A stretch of DNA of 64,000 nt, taken from Hydrangea macrophylla. Taxonomy: Eukaryota > Streptophyta > Magnoliopsida > Cornales > Hydrangeaceae. The notes below the pieces were generated by a model, which was not told where the DNA came from, made no database searches, and saw nothing but the letters and a program-made list of their open reading frames with translations. The translations under genes were made by a program, and so were the position numbers. Shown in pieces: positions 46,601 through 56,564 of this stretch. Position 1 is the first letter of the stretch; each line of letters starts with the position of its first letter. The DNA lies in the NCBI GenBank assembly GCA_033977485.1, contig CM066987.1, forward strand, positions 87,080,588 to 87,144,587, read 5' to 3'.

Positions 46601-47733
46601 CCCATTCTCACTTGGGATTTAATTGAGGAATCCATGTTCAAAAAAATTGATTCATTGCCGGTCATGTGATTACTACAGCCACTGTCAAGATACCAAACAT
46701 CCTTTCTTTGTTCAGAAGCACTTTGACATGCATAAAACAAATTTCCTTCACCTTCCTTTTCTTCAGAAAAATTAGCCTGCTGATTGTTTTTAAATCTACA
46801 ATCCTTGGCTACATGACCAAATTTTTTACATATAAAGCATTGTGGCTTCCCCTTAAACCAACAATCTTTCTCAACATGACCATTCTTTTTACATATATTA
46901 CATTTTTGAGGACCACCTCTTTCATTTGGTCGGCCTTCAAAATTTGTTCTGCCTCTTCCTCCTGAATTTCTTCCTCTTCCTCTTCCATGTCTACCACCTC
47001 TAAATGATCCCCATCTCTCTTGTTCATGCCCGGATTGTTTTGTTTCTTGATTGCTAGAACCAATATTTAACTTAGACTGAAACGCACTCTCGGCTGATTT
47101 TTCGGAGCGTCGTACCAATCTTTCCTCGTATGATTTCAATGAACCCATCACTTCTTGAATGCTTAACTTAGACATATCTTTGGTTTGTTCAATCACAGAA
47201 ACAATAGGATCAAATTTCGCAGGTAAACTTATCAAAATTTTCTCAACAACTTGTTGGTCACTAATTTCTTCACCATAGGTTTTCATTTGATTTACTAATT
47301 CTGTAAATCTAGATGAAAAATCCTTTAAACTTTCACCATCATTCATTTTCATGTTCACAAAATCTCTTCTTAGAGTTTGAAGTTTAACACTTCTTACCTT
47401 TTGGTCTCCTTCATACTCTTGTTGTAATAAATCCCATGCTTCCTTGGCCTTCCTTGCTCTTATGATTCTTGGGAAAATCGTATCTGCAACTCCTTGTTGA
47501 ATCAATGTTAGAGCTTTTGCATCTTTCTTCTTGTTCTCCTTGAGTTGCTGTTTTTGAGCATTCGTCAAGGTTGTCGTATCCACCGGATCATCATACCCGT
47601 CTTCTATATACTCCCAAAGATCGTAAGACACAAATATGGTTCTCATTTTCACACACCAAAAATCATAATTTTCTCCATCAAAGATAGGAAATTGGGGTTG
47701 AGTTCCTTGATTTTGATTGCTTGTAGTTGCCAT
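43663..47733 (-). pseudogene. Copia 2 gag-pol polyprotein, two nonsense codons
   Basis: From ATG at 47733 one frame codes for capsid (FPIFDGENYDFWCVKMRTIF), two zinc knuckles (CNICKKNGHVEKDC, CFICKKFGHVAKDC), protease (WYLDSGCSNHMTG), integrase (HRRLGHLNFHSL, CEGC; Asp/Asp/Glu in VHTDVCGP, RSDRGKEY, GVSERKNQ), RT (QLDVKSAFLNGELEEEVYV, LKQAPRAWY, YVDDLVF) and RNase H (YCDSDWGG, SSAEAEYVA). Stops are TAA at 46525 (TTTATT-TAA-GATGTG; CAA expected) and TGA at 44881 (AAAAGT-TGA-TCCTTG; TGG expected). No frameshift is present. All catalytic residues remain, so only the two nonsense codons separate it from a complete coding frame. Confidence 0.95.
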
Positions 47734-47810
47734 CTCAATCTTCTTCTTCTAGGCTTTGTTCCCCTAATTTTCGCCCAAATCTTCACCCTACCCGGCTCTG
47801 ATACCAATTA

Positions 47811-48133
47811 TGTTGGGTTTAAAGTGATAACCCAATTTGTATTTGAGGGCAATTTGTTAAAACAAGCAAGAGATTAAGGAAAAATGAAGAAAATGAATTG
47901 ATCAATATAAGCTCAAGACCAAAACGTGGGTAACAGGGGAAGTAAGGCAGTGAGTTCTCTACTCACTGGTATATATTTCTTTTTGTATTATATCACCTTT
48001 CTTTGGGACCAAGAAATGCAATGCATATAGTCAAAAGTCTAGCAAGCAAAATTACTAAAATAAACATGACTTATCTAGAAAATTACAACCACAACTTGGA
48101 CATTATTTATATATATGTATATTAGTTTTAACA
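47811..48133 (-). repeat. Copia 2, 5' LTR
   Basis: Lies upstream of the primer site on the minus strand; identical in length to the other LTR. Confidence 0.95.
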
Positions 48134-48149
48134 TAATCTATACCAATTA

Positions 48150-48306
48150 GAGTAAAGATTGGGTGACCGAAAATGTGCACCGAGTTTGTGCACCAAAAAA
48201 TTAAAGACATTCATTTCGGTGACCCCCACACCGATGTACATGGGGTCTACCGAAATAAATGGCTCAAATTTTTCGATGCACATTTTCGATACCTCTATCG
48301 TTACTG
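48150..48306. mobile_element. Mutator-like MITE a, 157 bp
   Basis: Ends GAGTAAAGATTGGGTGACCG and CGATACCTCTATCGTTACTG are imperfect inverted repeats. A perfect 9-bp duplication TACCAATTA flanks it (48141-48149, 48307-48315). Inner arms (GAAAATGTGCACCGA, ATTTCGGT) also pair. Confidence 0.75.
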
Positions 48307-48530
48307 TACCAATTAATAGAAGAAACAATAGTCTAATAAGTGACATGACAAGGAGGATGGAAAACACAGATGTCGAGAGAATTTGGCGTGGGATGATGGA
48401 GTATATAAGCGAAAGATATATAAGCACGTTAGTATGACGAGTAGCTAGGAATCTTGGAACCCATCAACAATAAGAGAATACTTTGAAAGAAGTCTGCATA
48501 TATTACTAAAACCTGATTCATTCCGCTTTA

Positions 48531-49235
48531 CAGTGGCGGATTCAGAAATTTGTAGTTGGAGGGCTAAACTAGAATAGGCATATGTATAGTAGTGGACTTA
48601 TACGGGGGTTGCTTTCGAGACAGGGCCGGCCCTGAGATGAGAAAAATTATCCGAGGTCTCAAGCGAACTTTCAAAGGGGCCTAAAAATTGAGGCTTCTGT
48701 ACTAAGTTTCATAGAAATTTAGAAGATATTAGAGGATAATGAGCCTAAATATGATAAGTTTCATAGAAATTAGAATAAAATAGGCCTAAAAATTAGACCT
48801 AAAAAATAAGCCTAAAAATAGGCCCAATGCAGCCGCTTGAGCGCATGCGCCCAAGGCTGGCCCTTCCTCGAGACAAAATTTTTTGGGTCTATTTATTCAT
48901 ATGTTTTAGTAAATTTTTTTGTATCTCAATTTTTTGACAATAATGATTGATCACGTGCCGCAATTTGTAAAGCTAACTAATGGTAAAATAATTTAAGTTA
49001 GGCTAAATTTATAATATTACACATACATATTAATGTTTTCAAATATTTTGGAATGGTTGTGTAAAATTACGGTACATATCAAAAGCTTTTCAAAATTTTG
49101 TAGGGCCAAAAGTATAAATTTTTAAAATTACATAGAGGTACAAAATATTTTGAAAAATTTCATGTAGGTATACAAAAAATTCTAAAATTATGCAGGAGCC
49201 ATGGTCTCCTTGGTCCCAGGATAGGTCCGCCCCTG
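48531..49235. mobile_element. hAT-like nonautonomous element with a nested one
   Basis: Begins CAGTGGCGGATTCAG and ends GGTCCGCCCCTG, an inverted pair with CAG and CTG ends. Flanks CCGCTTTA and CCGCTACG agree at 6 of 8 positions. The interior has no ORF and contains the second element at 48621. Confidence 0.5.
48621..48865. mobile_element. hAT-like MITE nested in the previous element
   Basis: Begins CAGGGCCGGCCCTGAG and ends GGCTGGCCCTT. Flanks TTTCGAGA and CCTCGAGA match at 6 of 8 positions. The interior has several GCCTAAAAATAG-like units. Confidence 0.5.
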
Positions 49236-49740
49236 CCGCTACGAAATTAAGAAGAGTAATGCTAGCTATATATGCTTCCTAAATTTTTATCTCAAAATGT
49301 GCCTCCCAAAATAGATGAGGTAGTGTGGCCAGGTAAACAACTTTAAATCAAAATTCAACTGGTCCCATTGTATTAGACTTGACCCTATTGCCACATTATT
49401 TGAGAAACACTTTTAGAATAGAAATTTGAAAAGTATAACATTACTCAATTAATTAAGAAATATACCGAAATATTATCAAACTACGCAAATTTAGTTCGGC
49501 TAAGCTTTGGAAAAATAAATATTTTACCAAGAGTTATGAAATAAAGGACATTCAAAACGAAAATTACTATGAGAAGTTCTTAAGAAAGCAAAAATTTACT
49601 GCCATTTTTTTAAGAGCCTAAACAGGTGAATTTGGCCTAAAGTGCCTCACTATTAGTATTTCTAATCAATCTTGGGCTTTCTGGACCTTTAACTCATTTG
49701 CCCAGAAATCAATTTTTTTTTTACAAATTGTGATATACAT

Positions 49741-50303
49741 TTTGGATAAGAGTAATGCTATGTGTACACAAATTTGTATACACTTTTACACACAAATGCT
49801 TTAAGTGCATGTACCTTGTGGTGTATAAGTGGTGCACAGAAAAGTGTAAAAAATTCAAATAGCACAAAATACATGCATTTAAAGCATTTGTGTACACCTA
49901 GCATTACTCTTTGGATAAGAGTAATACTATGTGTACACAAATTTGCACACTTTTACACACAAATGCTTTAAGTGCATGTACCCTATGGTGTATAAGTGGT
50001 GCACAGAAAAGTGTAAAAAATTCAAATAGCACAAAGTACATGCATTTAAAGCATTTGTGCAAAAAATGTGTACAAAAATTGTGTACACCTAGCATTACTC
50101 TTTGGATAAGAGTAATGCTATGTGTACACAAATTTGCACACACTTTTACACACAAATGCTTTAAGTGCATGTACCCTGTGGTGTATAAGTGGTGCACAGA
50201 AAAGTGTAAAAAATTCAAATAGCACAAAGTACATTCATTTATAGCATTTGTGTGAAAAAATGTGTACAAAAATTGTGTACACCTAGCATTACTCTTTGGA
50301 TAA
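49741..50303. repeat. Tandem array of three Mutator-like MITEs separated by the target duplication
   Basis: Elements at 49750-49909 (160 bp), 49919-50100 (182 bp) and 50110-50294 (185 bp) each begin GAGTAATRCTATGTGTACAC and end GTGTACACCTAGCATTACTC. The 9-bp word TTTGGATAA stands before, between and after them (49741, 49910, 50101, 50295). That gives the order target-MITE-target-MITE-target-MITE-target. ORFs through the array are artefacts. Confidence 0.85.
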
Positions 50304-50431
50304 ACCAAATAGTCATGTTGTTATTGCAATGAAATATTATATTAATGCATAATGTTTTTTTTTTTTTTTTGTGTGTGTGTGTGTGCCCGTGTGTGTGTGG
50401 ATTGATTCGAATTATATGTATTGCTATGTAG

Positions 50432-50630
50432 TGCTTATGGGAATGTTGGGCTCTCAACCGGCTATAGTTGCGGACGGCAGCTAAAACCAGATGGTCACTG
50501 CAAAGATGGATGGTATGGGTTTGTGGGAAGATGGAGTAACATGGGAAAACTAGTTCTCATTCTTGTTATGTTTTTTGGAAGGCTCAAGAAATTCAACATG
50601 GATGGTGGTCAAGCTTGGAAACTATCATAA
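50432..50630 (+). CDS. HKT1: HKT-type Na+ transporter, exon 3 (C-terminus)
   Basis: The acceptor is CTATGTAG. The exon codes for the fourth pore [14 protein letters not shown], with filter glycine Gly481, then [19 protein letters not shown] and the last helix [15 protein letters not shown], ending WKLS and TAA at 50628-50630. With exons 1 and 2 the protein is 540 aa, in the usual HKT range. Pore D has Leu after the glycine where AtHKT1;1 has Phe, a mild change. No stop or frameshift occurs in any exon. The acceptor is weak in pyrimidines, with a T/G-rich stretch upstream, so use of another acceptor cannot be ruled out. Confidence 0.93.
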
Positions 50631-50729
50631 CAATAGTGTAACATGGTTAGGTCCGTCCGTCCGTCCGTGCAATTTATAAAATATTCTGTACTGTGCATCT
50701 TATGTCATTGTAAGCATATGAAAAAAAAA

Positions 50730-50924
50730 AAATAATACTACACACACAATAAAATGCACAACTAATTGCATAAATCTGTTTTAAAATATTGGACTTTGTG
50801 CTGAAAAGTTTGTACACACACTGACACCCCTTTTGTGTGTATAGACTTTTCAGCACAAAGTCCAACATTTTAAAGCAGAGTTGTGCAATTAGTTATGCAT
50901 TTTGTTGTGTGTGTAGCATTACTC
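50730..50924. mobile_element. Mutator-like MITE b, in the HKT 3' flank
   Basis: Arms TAATACTACACACACAATAA and TTGTTGTGTGTGTAGCATTA pair, as do ATTGGACTTTGTGCTGAAAA and TTTTCAGCACAAAGTCCAA. A-rich 9-bp flanks (aaaaaaaaa, tgaaaaaaa) fit a target duplication weakly. It begins 100 bp after the stop codon and carries the polyadenylation-like AATAAA at 50748-50753. Confidence 0.65.
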
Positions 50925-51472
50925 TGAAAAAAAACATAGGGAATTGTTATTCGCAATCCATGAATTATTAAATGTACTCCATCAAGTGCTTACTGTGCAT
51001 GATACTACATGCTCTGGGAGTGATACTATAGAGTTCATTTAGTAACTTTTGGAGTGCAAATAACATTTCTCAAAATGACAACCTTAAGTAACAAAATTTT
51101 CGTCGCTAAAAACCTATTTTTCATCACCAAAGAGACTATTATATGCTACTAACCTACAACATTATAACCTACAACCATAATGTTGTAGGTTAACACCCCC
51201 TATATATATTCAAAACTTTCTGGAGGTAGTATTTTTATCTTGGATCAATTACATTTTAATCCTCAACCTTGAACAGTAGCACAATTTTTAGAATCCGAAG
51301 TTGTGGTATTTCTACACCAAAAATTTTAAAATTAAAAACTCTAGACAAGAACGCTGCCTCCAAATCTTATATATGTGTGTTGCACTGGATATCCTGGCTC
51401 CACCTCTGATCCTAAGCCAACTATGTCCAGCTCAAGGTAATTTTTCATTCAAAATCCATCAGAAATACATGT
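50925..51472. other. Spacer downstream of HKT
   Basis: AT-rich. A short inverted pair CCTACAACATTATAACCTAC / GTTGTAGGTTAAC lies at about 51150-51192. No gene seen. Confidence 0.4.
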
Positions 51473-51481
51473 TTACTAATT

Positions 51482-51658
51482 GAGAAATGCTAGATGCACA
51501 AAAAAAAAAAAATACATAATTAAATGCACAACCTATTTAAAATTATTGGATTTCGTACTGAAAAAAAGTTGTACACCTATTTTTTTTTTTGTCTTTTTTT
51601 GTGTACAAATTTTTCAATACAAAATCTAATAATTTTAAGCAAGTTGTGCATTTGATTG

Positions 51659-51689
<31 letters not shown>

Positions 51690-51705
51690 GCATCTAACAT
51701 TTCTC
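51482..51705. mobile_element. Mutator-like MITE c, 224 bp
   Basis: Ends GAGAAATGCTAGATGC and GCATCTAACATTTCTC, with a perfect 9-bp duplication TTACTAATT at 51473-51481 and 51706-51714. Inner arms are AAAATTATTGGATTTCGTAC / AAATCTAATAATTTTAAG. Confidence 0.75.
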
Positions 51706-51714
51706 TTACTAATT

Positions 51715-52130
51715 TTGGTTTTTTAGTTGATTTATGGGCAAAGTGTCCACCAGGATGTACCAGTTAAATGTGCGGTCCAAAACATGCAAAATCAAGTCCA
51801 TCAAACTACTAACACGGCGAAAATGTAAAACAACCTTGGAAATACATAATAAGTAATAAACACAAACAATTGATAATTGGGTAAATTACCTCCTTAAGGT
51901 ATGACTTAATTATATAGACCTCCCTCGTATTTTAAAAAATTACGCTGACCTCCCATTGAGGTTTGTAATTTGGTTACCCTCACCTCCCCCTCCCTCCCGT
52001 TAATAAATTGATAGTTGACCAAACAAAAAAATTAAATTTTTGTTAAACTTTTTCAGAAGGACTAATTTAACCTTCTTGTTGAAGACTACTAAAAGAAAAA
52101 GAAAAACAAAATGCTCTCTCTCTCTCTCTC

Positions 52131-52166
<36 letters not shown>

Positions 52167-52262
52167 ATTTTACCTTCTTTTGTTGAAGACCACTAACCTA
52201 AAAGAAAAAGAAAAACAATTGCTCTCTCTCTATCTTTCTCTCTCTCTCTACATATATATATA
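51715..52262. other. AT-rich spacer with a diverged copy of the 1613 repeat
   Basis: 51892-51990 resembles the inverted-repeat arm at 1613 (GGTAAATTACCTCCTTAAGG, then GACCTCCCATTGAGGTTTG). TC/TA microsatellites lie at 52111-52168 and 52222-52260. Confidence 0.4.
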
Positions 52263-52330
52263 CTAGTTGTAACCCGTGCATTGCACGGGATATTTATTTA
52301 TTTATTTATTTATTTTTATTTTGTGGGGGC
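52263..52330 (-). mobile_element. Helitron 3' end
   Basis: The minus strand reads CCCGTGCAATGCACGGG (perfect stem, 52273-52289), TTACAA, CTAG, then T. This is the standard Helitron terminus. The element would extend to higher coordinates; its 5' end was not found. Confidence 0.6.
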
Positions 52331-52885
52331 CAAAATGCACAGGATGGGTGAGAAGAAAAAAAAATGACATGAATGAAGATAATCAATAATGATGATGATA
52401 CAAAGGGGTAAAGTTGCCTTCTCCGTTTTCTTTTTTCTTTTTTTGGTTGAATTTCTTTTTATTTTGCCTGAATAATGAAATCAGTTGATAGGAATAACAT
52501 GAACTATACTTTCATGACATTAACTTTTTATCGATTGAGAACAAATCAAATATACGTTTAAATAAGCAGTACATTTTTATTCATAGTATCTATAATATTG
52601 TTTTACTCACCTTGACTTTTCACAATTTATCTATATAGTGTCTCAATCTCAATAATTGAAATATTCTTGCAAATTACATAATTAATTCCCAGAATATGGT
52701 TGTTCAATTGAAAAAAATTGCTAAATAAAAATCTCCCAGCTAGAAGGTATTTTTTTTAAGCTTTTGTTTGGATGGATACATACCCTTTGAATGTTCATGT
52801 AATCATTGTCAGTAATCTTGTCACTGGTTCTTCTTTTTCTTAATGAAACGTCTTCCACAAAAAAAAATTTAAAAAAAAAAAAATA

Positions 52886-52916
<31 letters not shown>

Positions 52917-53573
52917 AAATAAAAAATTTACTACTTAAAAATCGACCTTGCCTAATTTTTCCATTAAATTCTTTCATATTTTTCAATCATAGTGCTTTAT
53001 ATTTAATTAATAATAGATAAAACTATGATTCTTCAACAAAGGACCAACTGGTTTTAATTAGTTTTGCTTGAACCCAATAACTCAATAAAAAAATAATTAG
53101 CAACTATAATTTGTATTTTCTAACTTACCGTTTATTATTTACATGGGCCAAATATGCAGCTTTTTCAGTTTTATTCACTTATGTGCATTGCTTTATACTA
53201 AAATCGATGTGAAATAGGTTCTAATGCTACAAAAAAATATTATTCGCTATTAATATATACATATTTACAAATTTGGATTGAAGATTTTTAATTTACGAAA
53301 AATCAAGTAATCAACTACAATGATCTTCCTATTCCTTCGAATAGAAATTAAAATATAAACCATAATAAATAACACAAGCAAAACCCAAACTCAAATAGAA
53401 AATAAATTTCTCAAATGTACACACATTATTGGTGTATTTGTGTTGAGAGAGAAACTTACAGAAAGAGAACTACAATATTAGAAGAAAATACGAAATCAAA
53501 ATCAATTGTGTATTTCATTTAGAGAGAAACTTGCACAAAGAGAACTATATTATCATAAGAAAGGAAGAAATAA
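52331..53573. other. AT-rich anonymous sequence
   Basis: No gene seen. A short (TAA)n run lies at about 52887-52912. Part may be the body of the Helitron ending at 52263. Confidence 0.4.
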
Positions 53574-53582
53574 AAAAATCGG

Positions 53583-53763
53583 CAATAATGCTAGGTACAC
53601 TACAAAATTCACACTGAAATCCACACAGGACAATCGTAATCGTTGATTTCGGTGGGCTCTTGTGGATTTCACATGGGTCCCACGCGAATCTCACCGAAAT
53701 CAATGGCCACGATTGTACTCTATGGAATTCAGTGTGGATTTTGAAGTATGCGTAGAACTACTA
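53583..53763. mobile_element. Mutator-like MITE d, 181 bp
   Basis: Arms ATGCTAGGTACACTACAAAA, TTCACACTGAAATCC and GGAATTCAGTGTGGATTTTG, GTAGAACTACTA pair. Flanks AAAAATCGG and AACAATCGG match at 8 of 9. The central part ATTTCGGTGGG / CTCACCGAAAT also pairs. Confidence 0.65.
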
Positions 53764-53772
53764 AACAATCGG

Positions 53773-54869
53773 TGCTCCCAATGTTAGTTGAACCTTTTAG
53801 ATCCATCCACTCAGTTATTGAAGTGTCCATTGCAAAGAAGAGTAGATATATATACATATACTTACTCTTTATATACAAATCCTAGATGGGTACCGATTGA
53901 TTCTGGTTTTGTGTTTTATATTTGTCACTTTTGTAGTCCACTAAATTTAAGTTCAGAAAATATTACCAATTGTTAAGAGGTTTTAAGTTACAAATGAATG
54001 CTATTTAAAAATTTAAAAACAGAAAGGTACTCACGAACAAATCATAACAAAAATCATAAAATTACTTTGAAAGAAATACATATACAGTTAGAAGCCATAA
54101 AATTTAGAACAAAGATGAAAATTAAAAGTACATAATGTAATTAGTGCAACAAATTAAATTATAGCTTAGTAATTATACACCAGGGAGATACATAACATTT
54201 TCTTGAAAGCATATAGTATATTAACTTACAAAATATAAAAACTAACTTGTTCATGTAGAAAAAGAACAATGCATTCTTCTAATCTCCTTGAAATAGAAAC
54301 TTATTTTGTCAACATTTAAAGTCAAATAAAAATAAAAAGTGAACAAACAAAAGAACAATTCAGCATAACCACAAATAAATGCTAGTTTTGTAACTTTTTT
54401 GAATTTTTCCCCCTTCATTTTGGAGTTAGTTCTCTCACATTGATAATACAAAAAATAAAACAAAACCAAAATTCGTAACAAAACAAAATGGGTTAGTATA
54501 AAAACAAAGAAAAACGAAAAATGACTTGTTAAGGTAGAAGACAATATACTATATTGCCTTTAAACAGTACACAATCATCTATTGTCATGTACTATGTGTC
54601 TTGGCACCCTAATCCCAAAGTAGAACAAACGTCTCACATTGTTCATTGTAATTGCAATTAATCCAAAATGCTCTGAGCAACATGAATTTATTCGTAACAT
54701 TCAAGAGTTACGAAAAAAAAATATTTACGGTTATCATTCCTAGCATAGTTTAACGTGGAACTTCCACCTATATCTTTATCTTTTCCTTGTGTTGAGATAG
54801 ACTAAAAAATATGCTACATAATTAGAAAATGCCACATGTGAGTTAATCTCCTGAATACTTACAGATTGC
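53773..54869. other. AT-rich anonymous sequence
   Basis: No domain-bearing ORF. The 97-codon minus-strand ORF (54251-54544) is Phe/Leu-rich low-complexity reading of A/T-rich DNA. Confidence 0.4.
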
Positions 54870-56564
54870 TCTACTATATTATATCAATAGTGCTTTTACT
54901 TCTTGGTGTTGTTGCAATTGGGATTGGCAACGAAGTGGTGAACTTGCTTGCCAGGAGTGTTTCAACATCTCTTCTATTCCAATTCAGTAATTTCTCTCTC
55001 TACCAGATTTCGTTAGTTAGGAAGAATTCTTAAGGTTAGTAAAGTTTGAATTTAAAATACGACAATAATCTTCTTAGAATAAAGTTGGAAGTAGCCATTC
55101 TGTAAATATTGAATAGGCTTCACTTGGATCTTTCTCATTTGTGTGAATTATGAGCTTTTATTTTCATTTGCAAGTGGTATTTCAAGTTCAATTTGTTGCA
55201 ATTTTCTTAAAAGCCTTTGGGCAGGGCATCAGATTCATGCTTGACTATCTTAGAATTCTGGAACTTGTTGCTTGTGGCCAACCTTATTCTATTTTGCTTG
55301 AAGCATTGCTTAATTGTAATTCTCTGAAGTTAGGCACTTGAAAATTCTGCAAAATTCTATCTTGCCTTAATTTAAATACTAATCTAATTATTAAACACCT
55401 AGGTTCCATAGCTATGGTGGTGGCTTCATGACTAGCCAATTGAAACCTCGAGTTTGTTGAGCAACCACAAGAAAGGTTGAAAGAAAGTCATTAGCTCAAG
55501 GACCTCGAGGGTAACCAAATGATATGTAGATTGACCCAATGACGGTAGTCTTTTGAGTGAGACCCAAAAACTCTTAGACATTACATCTATTAGATCTACA
55601 GAAAAGCGAAAGCAAAAACTCTTCCCACTATAAACCCACTTGGCATTTTCTAAGGTTTCATTTTACCACTTGGCATTTCAAATTTTTTTTTTTTATATAT
55701 ATAAACAATTCATAGACTATTTGATCTTCCCGGGATTATCACTGCCATCCACTTGATCTTCCAAACTAGCAACCTGACCATTCTATCGTTGAAGCTAAAG
55801 GGTCTGATTGACAGATCAAGGCCACCAACTAAGCTTTGGGTTTTATCAGTACATTTCTAGACCTATATATATGTATGTATTGTATATAGATATTTCTCTC
55901 CCTCTCTCTCTCTCTCTCATATGTTTAGATAATGTTATATTCTGTAATTTTTTCATGTGGTGTTTCATAATTTGTCAACATTCTTAGGAATTGCTTTTGA
56001 TATTTCATAATTGTGTTTTTCGATTTTGCTTATTGATTTTCATTTGCAGGGAGAAAGGACTGCCTAAAAACATCCTTATGTTATATGCCTCACCAGGTAT
56101 TATTATTTCATTTCATAATATAATCCTCTTTTTATAGGCTCTTCTTTGTTACCCCTTTGAGTAATGCTATGTCTGCTATATTTAAATTTAAATATTAATT
56201 TTCAAATGCTTTAATAATTGTACCACATGCAATGGTATGTTGTACCACCAACCATTTTCGGAGTATGTGCATGGTTCAACTTTAAAACATTTGAAAACCA
56301 AATTAGAGTTTTTTATTTGGGAAGCATAGCATTACTTTTCCATTTTTCAAAGTTTAGGGTTGTGATAATCTAAATGTGTTGGGATCTGATACTTTTTCAT
56401 TTTTCAAATTTACACACACTTATATGTACCAAGAATTGTTTACAAATTATATATATATAGTAAGTATACCATTAAATAAACTGATTGGTCTGACAATGAC
56501 CAAATAAGCCGTAAATCAATTTTAAAAAATAGCTAGCTTGTGCATAGCACAGGTTATCGTCTAG
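54870..56564 (+). mobile_element. Possible Helitron, 1.7 kb
   Basis: The 3' end is fair: stem CTTGTGCATAGCACAGG (56537-56553), TTATCGT, CTAG at 56561-56564. A 5' end TCTACTATATTATATC at 54870 is possible. The flanking bases are C and C, not the usual A and T, so the pairing of ends is doubtful. It contains an exon-like block (56050-56096) listed under findings. Confidence 0.35.

Larger units (their letters stand above)
43333..48133 (-). mobile_element. Young copia retrotransposon, antisense in HKT intron 2
   Basis: Two 323-bp LTRs (43333-43655 and 47811-48133) differ at about three positions. On the minus strand the 5' LTR is followed by TAAT and the initiator Met primer site TGGTATCAGAGCCGGG, and the 3' LTR is preceded by the purine tract AAGGGGGAG. 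Flanks are TAATA and TAATC, so the target duplication has one mismatch. A gag-pol of about 1356 codons spans the interior in one frame with only two stops. It is the youngest insertion I can date in the window. Confidence 0.95.
43044..50431 (+). other. HKT intron 2, 7.4 kb, TE-filled
   Basis: It starts GTGAGA and ends TTGCTATGTAG. Joining gives AG+T (Ser) and the reading [17 protein letters not shown], the conserved fourth pore. Contents are listed separately. Confidence 0.9.

Noticed and set aside
49750..50310. ORFs of 60-134 codons in both strands of the MITE array
   Set aside because: They repeat with the array and have no domain.
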